Made by a program: the position numbers and the translations under genes. Source: Streptomyces sp. APSN-46.1 (lineage in GTDB: Bacteria; Actinomycetota; Actinomycetes; Streptomycetales; Streptomycetaceae). Taken from it: a stretch of 64,000 bases of DNA. The DNA lies in contig NZ_JALGRF010000005.1 of the NCBI RefSeq assembly GCF_022815725.1, positions 229,301-293,300 on the forward strand, read 5' to 3'. Positions within the stretch are counted from its first letter, which is position 1; the number at the start of each line of letters is the position of its first letter. Below are positions 16,689 through 25,895 of the stretch, piece by piece. The notes below the pieces were generated by a model. It was not told the DNA's origin. It did no database searches and worked only from the letters and a program-made list of their open reading frames with translations.

Positions 16689-17330
16689 TCAGGAGGTCCA
16701 GAACTCCCACCACCGGGTGAGGATCAGCATGCCGATCACCCCGAGGTGCAGGGCGGGCGGGGCCCAGCCGAAGTCGGTGAAGAAGGCCCGGACCGGCCCG
16801 GGCGCGGGGAGGACGCCCGTACGGATGGTGAAGGCGGTGACCGCCCAGAACATCAGCAGCGTCGCCGCCCAGGTCAGACAGCACCACAGGCAGAGCGCGT
16901 TGATCTCGTAGAGCGACTGGACCATCAGCCAGGAGCAGAAGCCGACGCCGAAGACCATGCCCGCGTTCAGACCGAGCCAGAACCAGTCGCGGTAGCGGGC
17001 GCCGGCCAGGAGGCCCGCGCCCACGCACACCACGGCGCCGAACGCGACCAGTCCGAGCATGGGGTTGGGGAAGCCGAAGACCGCCGCCTGCTCGCTCTTC
17101 ATGACGCTGCCGCAGGAGACCACCGGGTTGAGGCTGCACGCCGGTTTGAAGTCCGGGTCCTCCAGCAGGAGGAACTTGTCGAGGGTGATCACCCACGAGG
17201 CCAGCACGCCGGCGGCCCCGGTGAGCAGCAGCAGCCAGGCCAACCCCCTCGGGGTCGCTTCCGGTTCGTCCTCGGGTCGTCTGGGGGGCCGCCCCTGTTG
17301 GCGGGGAACGCCCACCGTATTCGTTGCCAT
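16689..17330 (-). CDS. Vitamin K epoxide reductase (VKOR) family membrane protein
   Basis: The start ATG 17330 is preferred over 17339 because GGGAG lies 10 nt upstream. The 213-aa protein has four to five membrane helices. The active-site CLWC motif is in LYEINALCLWCCLTW, and the first Cys pair is in the loop PACSLNPVVSCGSV. Bacterial VKOR re-oxidises DsbA-like proteins using quinone and so drives disulfide formation outside the membrane. No DsbA partner is adjacent. Chaplins and rodlins next door contain conserved disulfides, so a functional link is possible but not shown. Confidence 0.9.
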   Translation of the reverse strand: MATNTVGVPRQQGRPPRRPEDEPEATPRGLAWLLLLTGAAGVLASWVITLDKFLLLEDPDFKPACSLNPVVSCGSVMKSEQAAVFGFPNPMLGLVAFGAVVCVGAGLLAGARYRDWFWLGLNAGMVFGVGFCSWLMVQSLYEINALCLWCCLTWAATLLMFWAVTAFTIRTGVLPAPGPVRAFFTDFGWAPPALHLGVIGMLILTRWWEFWTS

Positions 17331-17522
17331 GTGGCCCATACTCCCGCGCTTGCGCCCAGAACGGCATTAACCATGGTTGTTCGTACGCAAGTTGACCTGA
17401 AGGTGTGGCGGGAACCCCTGATGTGTCCCGGACGTTTTACCGAACCCCGGACGTGATGTCAGAGCCAGGGGCTACGTTGTGCTTCCGCGAAGTGACAACC
17501 TGCGACGGCCTGGAGACCCACC

Positions 17523-18305
17523 TTGAGCGATCCGTACGAGACAACCGAGGCGCACCTCGATCGACTCCTGGGCCGCGCCCTCAACTCCTACGACCTGCCG
17601 GACCGGTTGGTCGAGCGCCTGGGTACGGCGCTCGCCCACAGTTCTTCGCTGTACACCACGCATCACAGTCCGGCGGCCGGGCTGTGGCGGGAGACCCACC
17701 GGCACACGTACCTGCTGTCCGACGGCGGGGCCGTGTCCCTGTGGGAGCTGGTGTACCGGCTGGAGGACGACCGGACGATGCGGCACGAGGTCTTCACCGG
17801 GAAGGCGGAGGCCTGCCTGGCGGTGGCCCGGCTGTTCGGCGAGACCCCCTCGGAGGTGGCGCGGGACCTGGCGCCGATACCGGCCGAGGAGGCGGCGCGG
17901 GGCGATGCGGCGTTATTGGGCGCGCTGTTCGCGGCGTCGGGGCCGGAGTCGGCCCGGCACCGGGACTACGCGGTGGACGAGTCGGCCGACCACGCCCGGC
18001 GGGTGCTGCGCCGCGCGGAGAACGCGGACCGTCCGGGCGAGGAGCCGGCGCGGCGGCTGCGGTCCGCGTACGCGCACCAGATCACCCAGGCGTTCGGCGG
18101 CCGGCACGGTGTGACGGGCGGCGGGCGGGACCGGTCGGCGGGGGTCAGCCTGTACGAGCACGCGTTCCTGCTGCTGGACGGGAGCGAGGTCAGCCTGTGG
18201 GAGGTCGAGCACACGGCGACGCCGGACGGGCGGCACATGTGCGAGGTGTACGAGAGCGAGGCGGCCGCGCGCGGGGCGATGGAGCTCCGCTCCCGCGTCC
18301 GGTGA
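17523..18305 (+). CDS. DUF6227-like Streptomyces protein, TTA codon present
   Basis: The 260-aa protein starts at TTG 17523, with GGAGACC just upstream. It is soluble and shows two related halves: HTYLLSDGGAVSLWELVYRLEDD near residues 60-80, and AFLLLDGSEVSLWEVEH near residues 220-235. These suggest an internal duplication of a small alpha-beta unit. It resembles the DUF6227 family seen in Streptomyces; the function is unknown. Codon 131 (17913-17915) is TTA, the rare leucine codon read by the bldA tRNA, so its translation may be tied to development. Confidence 0.65.
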   Translation: MSDPYETTEAHLDRLLGRALNSYDLPDRLVERLGTALAHSSSLYTTHHSPAAGLWRETHRHTYLLSDGGAVSLWELVYRLEDDRTMRHEVFTGKAEACLAVARLFGETPSEVARDLAPIPAEEAARGDAALLGALFAASGPESARHRDYAVDESADHARRVLRRAENADRPGEEPARRLRSAYAHQITQAFGGRHGVTGGGRDRSAGVSLYEHAFLLLDGSEVSLWEVEHTATPDGRHMCEVYESEAAARGAMELRSRVR

Positions 18306-18326
18306 CCCCTCCGCCGGCCTGATCAC

Positions 18327-18372
18327 GGCTCGACGGCCCCGAACGGGCATGCCCGTTCGGGGCCGTCGAGCC
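18327..18372. terminator. Bidirectional terminator
   Basis: A long perfect inverted repeat (two 23-bp arms meeting at GCATGC) lies between convergent genes. Confidence 0.88.
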
Positions 18373-18383
18373 GGTTGAGGGGG

Positions 18384-19925
18384 TTACGCGACCGTCTCGG
18401 GGCCGCCCTCGCGCTGCTCCATCGGGACCGACTTGCGCGGCAGCATGAACATCACCGCGAAGATCAGGACCAGGACGGCCACGACCCACCACAGCGCGCC
18501 GCGGAAGGCGTCGACGTACTGCGGGCCGAAGGGGACGGCGTCGTCGATCGAGCCGAAGTAGACGACCGAGGTCAGGCCGAGGCCGAGCGCGTTGCCCATC
18601 TGGCCGGTGGTGTTGATCAGGCCGGAGGCCGAACCGGCGTGGCGGGGCGGCACCTCGGAGAGCACGGTGTCGGTGAGCGGGGCCACGATCAGGCCCATGC
18701 CGGCGCCCATGACGATCAGCGGGAGCGCCATCTGCCAGGAGGCGATCTCCATGCCGTAGCGGTCGGACTCCCAGATGTAGAGGAGCAGACCCGCGGCCAT
18801 GGTCAGCGCGCCGCCCTGGAGCACCTTGCGGCCGAAGCGCGGTACGAGCTTCTGGACCGACATGCCGGCGGCGACCGAGACGGCGATCGAGAAGGGGATG
18901 CCGGTGGTGCCGGCCCGCAGGGCGCTCCAGCCGAGGCCCATCTGCATGTAGAGCGTCCAGACCAGGAAGAAGATGCCGGTCGCGATGCCGAAGGTCAGCT
19001 GGACGGCGATGCCGCCCGCGAAGCTCTTGACCTTGAAGAGGGAGAGCTCGACCAGCGGGGAGCCGTCCTTGCGGGTCTTGTACCTCTCGTACGCGATGAA
19101 GGCGGCGAAGACGAACGGCGCGGCGATCATCAGGACGAAGCCCCACAGCGGCCAGTCGTTCTCACGGCCCTGGGTGAGCGGGAAGATCAGCATGACCAGG
19201 GCGAGGGTGGCCAGGACGACGCCGACCAGGTCGAGGCGCAGGGCGTCGGGGGCCTTGGACTCGGTGATGAACTTGCGGCCCAGGATCGCGCCGGCGATGC
19301 CGACCGGCAGGTTGATCAGGAAGATCGGGCGCCATTCGAGACCGAGGATGTTCCACTCGGTGAGCAGTGCGCCGAGCATCGGGCCCGAGACGGCGCCGAG
19401 GCCGACGATCGCGCCGAAGAGGCCGAAGACCTTGCCGCGCTCGTGGGCCGGGAAGGTGACGTGGATGATCGCCAGCACCTGCGGGACCATCAAGGCCGCC
19501 ATGCCGCCCTGGAGGAGGCGGGAGCCGACGAGGACGGTCGGGTTCGCGGCGATGCCGCAGAGCAGCGAGGCGGCGGTGAAGCCGGCGATACCGATGAGGA
19601 AGAGGCGCTTGCGACCGTAGATGTCACCGAGACGGCCGCCCGTGATCAGGCCGGCGGCGAACGCGAGGGCGTAGCCGGCGGTGATCCACTGGATCGCGCT
19701 GGTGGAGGCGCCGAGGTCCTGGCGCATGCTGGGTATCGCGATGTTGACGATCGTGACGTCGACCAGGTCCATGAAGGCCGCGGTCATCACGATGGCGAGC
19801 GCCAGCCAGCGGCGGCGGTCTGCGGCGGGTGAGCTGCTGCTCGTGTCGTTGAGGGTGTCGTTCCGCTCTTCTTGTACGGGCCCGTTCTCTCTTTCGGGCG
19901 ATGTCTGGGCTGTCTCGGTGGTCAT
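18384..19925 (-). CDS. DHA2-family MFS drug exporter (EmrB/QacA type)
   Basis: The 513-aa protein has 14 predicted membrane helices. It has the DHA2 motif in helix 1 (DLVDVTIVNIAIPSMRQDLG), motif A GGRLGDIYGRKRLF between helices 2 and 3, and the antiporter-type GPMLGALL motif in helix 5. Proton-coupled export of hydrophobic drugs is the usual role; the substrate is unknown. It is divergent from a WYL-domain regulator, with a 62-bp gap holding both promoters. Confidence 0.9.
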   Translation of the reverse strand: MTTETAQTSPERENGPVQEERNDTLNDTSSSSPAADRRRWLALAIVMTAAFMDLVDVTIVNIAIPSMRQDLGASTSAIQWITAGYALAFAAGLITGGRLGDIYGRKRLFLIGIAGFTAASLLCGIAANPTVLVGSRLLQGGMAALMVPQVLAIIHVTFPAHERGKVFGLFGAIVGLGAVSGPMLGALLTEWNILGLEWRPIFLINLPVGIAGAILGRKFITESKAPDALRLDLVGVVLATLALVMLIFPLTQGRENDWPLWGFVLMIAAPFVFAAFIAYERYKTRKDGSPLVELSLFKVKSFAGGIAVQLTFGIATGIFFLVWTLYMQMGLGWSALRAGTTGIPFSIAVSVAAGMSVQKLVPRFGRKVLQGGALTMAAGLLLYIWESDRYGMEIASWQMALPLIVMGAGMGLIVAPLTDTVLSEVPPRHAGSASGLINTTGQMGNALGLGLTSVVYFGSIDDAVPFGPQYVDAFRGALWWVVAVLVLIFAVMFMLPRKSVPMEQREGGPETVA

Positions 19926-19987
19926 GGGGAGAAACCTAGACGGGATGTAGGTCAGGCAGTGTCCTATTTCGCTGGCAACCTGATGTC

Positions 19988-20947
19988 ATGAACGACACTC
20001 CCGGCCGGCTGCTCACGCTGCTCTCCCTCCTCCAGACCCCGCGCGAGTGGCCCGGCAGCGAGCTGGCCGAGCGGCTGCGGGTGAGCGCCCGGACGATCCG
20101 GCGCGACATCGAACGGCTGCGGGAACTCGGGTATCCGGTGGAGGCCACGCTGGGCGCGGACGGCGGGTACCGGCTGGTCGCGGGCGCGGCGATGCCGCCG
20201 CTGGTGCTGGACGACGAGGAGGCCGTGGCGATCGCGGTGGGCCTGCGGGCGGGTGCCGGGCATGCGATCGAGGGGGTCGAGGAGGCGTCCGTACGCGCGC
20301 TCGCGAAGCTGGAGCAGGTCCTTCCGGGCCGGCTGCGGCACCGGGTGAGCGCGCTGCAGTCGGCGACGGTGGCGCTGACGCGGGGGGACGGGCCGAGCGT
20401 GGATCCGCGGACGCTGACGACGATGGCGGCGGCGGTGGCCGGGCCGGAGCGGCTGCGGTTCGCGTACCTGGCGCGGGACGGGGCCCGGTCGCAGCGGCTG
20501 GTGGAGCCGTACCGGCTGGTGAGCACCGGGAGCCGCTGGTACCTGGTCGCCTACGACCTGGAGCGCGAGGACTGGCGGACCTTCCGGGTGGACCGGGTGG
20601 GCGAGGCGTTCGCGACGGGGGCGCGGTTCGCGCCGCGGGAGCTGCCGATGGATGCGGAGGAGTTCGTACGCAGGGGGCGGCGGGGCGGGGAGAGGTACGC
20701 GGTCGAGGTCACCTTCGCGGTGGGCGCGGCGGAGTTGCCGGGGTGGCTGCGGGAGTCGGCGGTCGCGGGTGGGGGCGGGGGCGGTGGGGGGACTCGGGTC
20801 CGCTTCGAGAGCGGGGACGCGCCGGAGTGGCTGGCGGCCCGGCTGGCCCTGACCGGGGTGCCGTTCACGGTGCAGGCCCCGGCGGTCCTGTCGGCGGCAG
20901 CGCACGCGCTGGCCTCTCGTCTGACCGCCGCGGCGGGACCGCGGTAA
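19988..20947 (+). CDS. YafY-type transcriptional regulator with HTH and WYL domains
   Basis: The protein has 319 aa. An N-terminal winged helix (GRLLTLLSLLQTPREWPGSE, LRVSARTIRRDIERLRELGYPVEA) is of the DeoR/HTH_11 type. A WYL domain with the signature GSRWYLVAYDLEREDWRTFR is at about residues 180-195, followed by the WCX extension. WYL domains bind nucleotides or other small ligands. It lies head-to-head with the DHA2 exporter and probably controls it. Confidence 0.88.
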   Translation: MNDTPGRLLTLLSLLQTPREWPGSELAERLRVSARTIRRDIERLRELGYPVEATLGADGGYRLVAGAAMPPLVLDDEEAVAIAVGLRAGAGHAIEGVEEASVRALAKLEQVLPGRLRHRVSALQSATVALTRGDGPSVDPRTLTTMAAAVAGPERLRFAYLARDGARSQRLVEPYRLVSTGSRWYLVAYDLEREDWRTFRVDRVGEAFATGARFAPRELPMDAEEFVRRGRRGGERYAVEVTFAVGAAELPGWLRESAVAGGGGGGGGTRVRFESGDAPEWLAARLALTGVPFTVQAPAVLSAAAHALASRLTAAAGPR

Positions 20948-21086
20948 CCGGGGCTCCGCCCCGGCTGGGCTCCGCCCAGACCCGCGCCTCAAACGCCGGC
21001 GAGGCTGAAATTGCCCCGGGAATGGGGGGAGCCCCGGCACCTGGGGGGGATAGGTACCGGGGCTCGTCTGGGGGCTGCCGGCCGCG
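20948..21086. repeat. Convergent intergenic region with a Streptomyces-type dispersed element
   Basis: The segment contains GGGGCTCCGCC/GGCTGGGCTCCGCCC hairpin-forming stretches followed by CCTCAAACGCCGGCGAGGCT, a sequence I recognise as a common intergenic repeat of Streptomyces chromosomes. It probably also ends transcription of both convergent genes. Confidence 0.45.
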
Positions 21087-22064
21087 CTAGGCCACGGCGT
21101 CGAAGCCGGTGTCGCGGGCCATCTTCTTCAGTTCCAGCAGCGCGTGCTTCTCGATCTGGCGGATCCGCTCGCGGGTCAGGCCGTGCTGCTTGCCGACCTC
21201 CGTCAGCGTCCGCTCGCGGCCGTCGTCGATTCCGTACCGCATCTTGATGATCGAAGCCGTGCGCTGGTCCAGCTTGCCGAGCAGGTCCTCCAACTCCTCG
21301 CTGCGCAGCAGCGAGAGGACGGACTGCTCGGGGGAGATGGCCGAGGTGTCCTCCAGGAGGTCACCGAACTGGGTGTCACCGTCGTCGTCCACGGACATGT
21401 TGAGGCTGACCGGGTCGCGCGCCCAGTCCAGGACGTCGCCCACGCGCTTCTCCGTGGTGTCCAGCTCGGCGGCGATCTCCCCGTGCTCCGGTTCGCGGCC
21501 GTGCTCGCGGTTGAACTCGCGCTGCACCCGGCGGATCCGGCCGAGTTCCTCGACCAGGTGGACGGGGAGGCGGATCGTGCGGGACTGGTCGGCGATGGAT
21601 CGGGTGATGGCCTGGCGGATCCACCAGGTGGCGTACGTGGAGAACTTGAAGCCCTTGGCGTAGTCGAACTTCTCGACCGCGCGCACCAGGCCGGCATTGC
21701 CCTCCTGGATCAGGTCGAGCAGGGGCAGACCGCTGCGCGGGTATCGGCGCGCGACCGCGACGACCAGGCGGAGGTTGGACCGGATGAAGATTTCCTTGGC
21801 GCGCTCGCCCTCGGCGGCGAGCGCGTCGAGCTCCCGGCGCGACGGAGTGTCACCCTCGCGCTCTATCGCACCGTCGAGGATCTGCTGGGCGTACACGCCC
21901 GCCTCGATGATCTGTGAGAGTTCTACTTCCTTGGCCGCGTCGAGCAGTGGAGTGCGCGCGATCTCGTCCAGGTACATGCCGACCAGGTCGCGGTCTGCGA
22001 TCTCCCCGCCCACAGCGCGGGCGCTGCTCGTGGACTGACGACGGGCGACGGCGCGGGTTGCCAT
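21087..22064 (-). CDS. hrdD: RNA polymerase principal-type sigma factor, HrdD-like
   Basis: ATG 22064 (GGGAGCACGC upstream) gives 325 aa starting MATRAVARRQ, as in HrdD. Region 1.2 (DLVGMYLDEIARTPLLDA), region 2 (RSNLRLVVAVARRYPRSGLP, LDLIQEGNAGLVRAVEKFDY, FSTYATWWIRQAITR), region 3 and region 4 (ERTLTEVGKQHGLTRERIRQ) are all intact. The N-terminal extension of HrdB is missing, so this is a non-essential group 2 sigma factor. It has a SigR-type promoter about 110 bp upstream, matching the known control of hrdD by the thiol-stress sigma factor SigR in S. coelicolor. Confidence 0.88.
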   Translation of the reverse strand: MATRAVARRQSTSSARAVGGEIADRDLVGMYLDEIARTPLLDAAKEVELSQIIEAGVYAQQILDGAIEREGDTPSRRELDALAAEGERAKEIFIRSNLRLVVAVARRYPRSGLPLLDLIQEGNAGLVRAVEKFDYAKGFKFSTYATWWIRQAITRSIADQSRTIRLPVHLVEELGRIRRVQREFNREHGREPEHGEIAAELDTTEKRVGDVLDWARDPVSLNMSVDDDGDTQFGDLLEDTSAISPEQSVLSLLRSEELEDLLGKLDQRTASIIKMRYGIDDGRERTLTEVGKQHGLTRERIRQIEKHALLELKKMARDTGFDAVA

Positions 22065-22172
22065 GCGTGCTCCCTTGCGAAGTGTTCGGTCGCGGTGCGG
22101 CTGCCGGACGGCCACCGTGGCGGGGTGGTACGTCCCCGGACACTCTCCCGAGTGCCCGCTTCCGATGGAAAG

Positions 22173-22198
22173 AACGACTGGAATCGGGACAGAATTCC
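22173..22198 (-). promoter_or_regulatory. SigR-type promoter of hrdD
   Basis: On the minus strand GGAAT (22198-22194) is followed after exactly 18 bp by GTT (22175-22173), an exact fit to the SigR consensus GGAAT-N18/19-GTT. It lies about 110 bp upstream of the hrdD start. Confidence 0.75.
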
Positions 22199-22567
22199 CA
22201 CACCGCTCGCTGTTTTCCGAGATCTTGCAGTACCCTGCCCCGCCGCCCCCCGCTCGCGGCGGAGGCGGAACCCCGCAGACCCCGAAGAGGTGCAGGTCAG
22301 ACCCCTTGCGGAGGTGATCTTGGAGGCCCTCTCGGACCTTTACAACTTCCATAACGGTGAGACCGCCGTCACTCTTCCGGCGCAGCGGTCCTGGCTGCAC
22401 GCCGACCCTGAAGACGGCCCTCACGGGCTTCCGGTTGCCTGCCCTCACCCGCGCGGGTGAGGTGGAGGCATATTCCTCCGGCATGGGACGGCCCCTCCCT
22501 ACGGTCAGAGAGTCGCTTGTGCCGCCCGGCCGGCGACGCCCACACTTGAGGAGGAGGTGCTGCACCC

Positions 22568-23206
22568 ATGACCGCTCTCGCCCACGAGGCCACAGAGACC
22601 GCCACACCCCATTCAGATCTGGACGAGGCCCTGTGGCTCGCATGGCAAGCCGCAGTCGAGAAACTCCCCGAGGGCTTCCATGCCGAGATCATCGAGGGGT
22701 CCATCGAAGTGTCGCCGACTGGTCGCTACTCGCACGGCGAGTCCGCCAACGAGCTGCGTGACAGCCTTGTGGTGTTCCTGGCAGGCAGCGGCTACGCCGC
22801 TCGACAGGACATGAACGTCATCCACGGCCGCAAGGTCTGGATTCCGGATCTGTTCATCGCGCCGAGGGACGCCAAGGAACACGTCACCGAGGACGGCATC
22901 GGCATCAAGGCCTCGGCCGTGGAGCTCGTCGTCGAGGTGGTCTCCCCGGGGCGCGACAGCATCTCCCGTGACCGGATCCGCAAGCGGCGGGCCTACGCCC
23001 GCGCCGGGATCCCCGTCTACATCCTGATCGACGACTACGACGAACGCGGCATCGTGACCGTGCTGACCGCCCCGGACCCGGACAAGGCCGTCTACGACGA
23101 CGAGGTCCGGGCGCCCTACGGCACCGCGGTCACCGTCCCAGCCGGGCCCGCCAAGGGGTTCGTCATCGACGAGGAGATCACAGGCGCGCTGCGGGTCAAG
23201 GCCTAG
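22568..23206 (+). CDS. Uma2-family (DUF820) putative PD-(D/E)XK nuclease
   Basis: The protein has 212 aa. It contains the Uma2 pattern: EIIEGSIEVSPTGRYSHGE (residues 40-58), IPDLFIAPRD, then VELVVEVVSPGRDSISRDRI. The D/E/K residues of a restriction-like fold sit at PDL and VEVVS with the downstream K/R. These are abundant in actinobacteria and their function is unproven. A strong GAGGAGG ribosome site precedes ATG 22568. It stands alone, divergent from hrdD. Confidence 0.85.
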   Translation: MTALAHEATETATPHSDLDEALWLAWQAAVEKLPEGFHAEIIEGSIEVSPTGRYSHGESANELRDSLVVFLAGSGYAARQDMNVIHGRKVWIPDLFIAPRDAKEHVTEDGIGIKASAVELVVEVVSPGRDSISRDRIRKRRAYARAGIPVYILIDDYDERGIVTVLTAPDPDKAVYDDEVRAPYGTAVTVPAGPAKGFVIDEEITGALRVKA

Positions 23207-23309
23207 CCGAGCCGGGCTGGATTGCCCGGAGGGCGATTTCAGCCCGGGCTATGGGGTCACGGGGGCCACGGGGGGCTCCTCGGTCGTCGGCGCGGGGCCG
23301 CCATGACAA

Positions 23310-23345
23310 GACCCCGCTTCGTTCAAATTTGAACGAAGCGGGGTC
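23310..23345. terminator. Perfect 36-bp palindrome terminator
   Basis: Two complementary 18-bp arms (GACCCCGCTTCGTTCAAA and its complement) meet without a loop between the convergent Uma2 and MFS genes. Confidence 0.85.
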
Positions 23346-23376
23346 GTCCGTCATTCCCGCACCGGCGGCTCGGCCG

Positions 23377-24915
23377 TCAGTGGGCGACCACCGGGATCTT
23401 CATCTCGACCTCGGCCCCGGACCCGTCACCGGAGGCCACCGGGCTGCCCGCGCCCGGCCGGCCCGTGTTGATCAGGGTCAGGGCGATGACCGAGCTGGCG
23501 ACGAGGATGCCGACGGCCCACCAGATGGCGGAGGCGTAGCCCTCGACCATGGCCTGCGCCTGGATCAGCTTCGCGGCCGGGCCGCCCGCCGCGGCCTGGG
23601 CCGCGTGGTCGGCCAGGTACGCGGTCGTCGCCGAGGCGGCGATCGTGTTCAGCAGGGCGGTGCCGATCGCGCCGCCCACCTGCTGGGAGGTGTTGACCAT
23701 CGCGGAGGCCACACCGGCGTCGGCCGGGTCCACCCCGTGCGTGGCCAGGGACATGGCCGGCATGAACGCCGTACCCATGCCGAGGCCGAGCAGCAGCTGC
23801 GCCGGCAGGATCAGCGCCGGGTACGAGGAACCGACCTCCAGCTGGGTGAGCAGCAGCATGCCGGCGCCGGCGACCAGGAAGCCCGGGCCCATGAGCAGGC
23901 GCGGCGCGACCCGGGTCATCAGACGGGCGCCGATCTGGGTGGAGCCCACGATCATGCCCGCGATCATCGGGAGGAACGCGAAGCCGGTCTTGACGGGCGA
24001 GAAGCCCTTCACGACCTGGAGGTAGTAGGTGAGGAAGAGGAACAGGCCGAACATCGAGATGACGGCCAGGCCGAGCGAGAGGTAGACACCGCCGCGGTTG
24101 CGCTCCAGCAGGACGCGCAGCGGCAGCAGCGGGGACTTCACCCGGGACTCGACGAAGACGAAGGCCGCGAGCAGCACCACCGAGGCGACGAACATGGCCA
24201 CGGTCACGACGTCCGACCAGCCGGCGGACTCGGCGCGGGTGAAGCCGTAGACCAGCGCGACGAGGCCGAGCGTGGACAGGACCACGCCGGGGATGTCGAG
24301 CGGCGCGCGGTTGCGGCCGTCCGCGGGCTCACGGATGACCAGCCAGGCACCCACGGCCGCGACGATCGCGAACGGGATGTTGACGAAGAAGGTCCAGCGC
24401 CAGTTCAGGTACTCGGTGAGGAAGCCGCCGAGGATCAGGCCGACGGCGCCACCGCCGCCGGCGATCGCCCCGTAGATGCCGAAGGCCTTGGCGCGCTCAT
24501 TGGCGTCGGTGAACATGACGGCCAGCAGGGAGAGCGCGGCCGGCGCGAGCAGCGCGCCGAAGGCACCCTGGAGGGCGCGGGCGCCCAGCATCATCGCCTC
24601 GCCGTTGGCGGCGCCGCCGAGCGCGGAGGCCAGGGCGAAGCCGACGAGGCCGACGACGAAGGCGTTCTTGCGGCCCCACTTGTCGGCGATGCGGCCGCCG
24701 AAGAGGAGGAGTCCGCCGAAGGCCAGCGCGTACGCGGTGATGACCCACTGGCGGTTGCCGTCGGAGATGCCGAGGTCGGTCTGGGCGGACGGGAGGGCGA
24801 TGTTCACGATGGTCGCGTCGAGTACGACCATCAACTGGGCCAGGGCTATGAAGACGAGGGCCTTCCAGCGGCTGGGGTCGGCAGCCAGCGGCGGTGTCGC
24901 GGCTGTTTTCGGCAT
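23377..24915 (-). CDS. DHA2-family MFS drug exporter
   Basis: The start ATG 24915 gives 512 aa; an in-frame GTG at 24927 is possible. Helix 1 carries VVLDATIVNIALPSAQTDLG, motif A is GGRIADKWGRKNAF, and GLILGGFLTEYLNWRWTFF follows helix 5. It has 14 hydrophobic segments. The TetR gene lies 100 bp upstream on the same strand and is its likely regulator. The substrate is unknown. Confidence 0.9.
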   Translation of the reverse strand: MPKTAATPPLAADPSRWKALVFIALAQLMVVLDATIVNIALPSAQTDLGISDGNRQWVITAYALAFGGLLLFGGRIADKWGRKNAFVVGLVGFALASALGGAANGEAMMLGARALQGAFGALLAPAALSLLAVMFTDANERAKAFGIYGAIAGGGGAVGLILGGFLTEYLNWRWTFFVNIPFAIVAAVGAWLVIREPADGRNRAPLDIPGVVLSTLGLVALVYGFTRAESAGWSDVVTVAMFVASVVLLAAFVFVESRVKSPLLPLRVLLERNRGGVYLSLGLAVISMFGLFLFLTYYLQVVKGFSPVKTGFAFLPMIAGMIVGSTQIGARLMTRVAPRLLMGPGFLVAGAGMLLLTQLEVGSSYPALILPAQLLLGLGMGTAFMPAMSLATHGVDPADAGVASAMVNTSQQVGGAIGTALLNTIAASATTAYLADHAAQAAAGGPAAKLIQAQAMVEGYASAIWWAVGILVASSVIALTLINTGRPGAGSPVASGDGSGAEVEMKIPVVAH

Positions 24916-25026
24916 GGGGATACCCACTCACTGTGCGGAATGACGGAAATGACAGGAATGACGGTAAGCAGAGAAAAACGGAGGTTTGGGCAAGGTTTTC
25001 GACGCTAGTGGGCGCGACCCGGGGCG

Positions 25027-25767
25027 TCACATGGTTTTCTGCCGCAGGACTTCGAGGGTGACCGCCGCGCCCGGCAGTTCCGAGCGGGCCGGAGCCGCCC
25101 GCAACCCGTCGAGGAGCAGCCCGAGATGACGGTGGACGAAGCGGTCCACGCCCCGGCACTCGGTGCCGGGCAGCGGGCGGCTGAGCTGCGACAGCGCCAT
25201 CATCAGGTCGCCGACGCCGACGTCCGTGCGGACCAGTCCGGCGTCCTGGCCGGTGGCCAGCAGGGTCTCGACGGCCTCTTCCAAGGCGGCGCGGGACGCG
25301 AGGAGTTCGGGGTGTTCGTGGTCGAAGTCCTCGGAGAGCATGGGGCACAGGGCGCCGATCCGCTCGTCCGCGGCGGCGTGCGTGAAACGGCACAGCGCGG
25401 CGAAGGCGTCCGGCTCCTCGGCCAGGGCGTTCTCGGCGTGGGCGGCGACCCGGTCCATGACGAAGAGCACGACGTGGCGGACGAGCGCGGCCCGGTCGGG
25501 GAAGTGCCGGTAGAGGGTGGCGTTGCCGACCCCGGCCCGGCGGGCGATCTCGTCGAGCGGAGCCTCGACGCCGGACTCCACGAGCATCTCGCGGGCCGCG
25601 GCCAGGATCCGCTCGCGGTTGCGGACGGCGTCGGCGCGCGGCCGGGGAAGCCGGGACGGCTTCGCCGGGGCGGTCCCGCCACTCTCAACCGGCACTGCCC
25701 CGGCCGGGGCCACCGGCACGTCCGGGACCGCCGGGGCGGTCGCCGGCGTGGTGGTGGGGCTCTTCAT
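25027..25767 (-). CDS. TetR/AcrR-family repressor
   Basis: The 246-aa protein has a Pro/Ala-rich 45-residue N-terminal extension before the HTH (RERILAAAREMLVESGVEAP, EIARRAGVGNATLYRHFPDR). A helical ligand-binding domain follows. GGGAGG precedes ATG 25767. Two copies of a 24-bp dyad element lie 66-128 bp upstream and are probable operators. It is on the same strand as the downstream DHA2 exporter. Confidence 0.9.
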   Translation of the reverse strand: MKSPTTTPATAPAVPDVPVAPAGAVPVESGGTAPAKPSRLPRPRADAVRNRERILAAAREMLVESGVEAPLDEIARRAGVGNATLYRHFPDRAALVRHVVLFVMDRVAAHAENALAEEPDAFAALCRFTHAAADERIGALCPMLSEDFDHEHPELLASRAALEEAVETLLATGQDAGLVRTDVGVGDLMMALSQLSRPLPGTECRGVDRFVHRHLGLLLDGLRAAPARSELPGAAVTLEVLRQKTM

Positions 25768-25832
25768 GGCGGGGCCTCCCTGGCTGCGACTCTCGCTCTG
25801 GCTGTAAGTCGGGTCGGTTTCTGTGCCGTCCG

Positions 25833-25895
25833 AAACGGGGAGCGGCTCCCCGGTTAGTGCGACTCTCGTTCAAACGGGGATTCAGTCCCCGGTTA
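25833..25895. promoter_or_regulatory. Two-copy operator upstream of the TetR gene
   Basis: A 24-bp element (AAACGGGGA, 5-bp spacer, TCCCCGGTTA) occurs at 25833-25856 and 25872-25895, 39 bp apart. Each copy is itself a near-perfect 9-bp inverted repeat with one mismatch, while the spacers differ (GCGGC and TTCAG). Conserved arms with variable spacers point to a dimeric repressor site, most simply autoregulation by the TetR protein. Confidence 0.65.
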
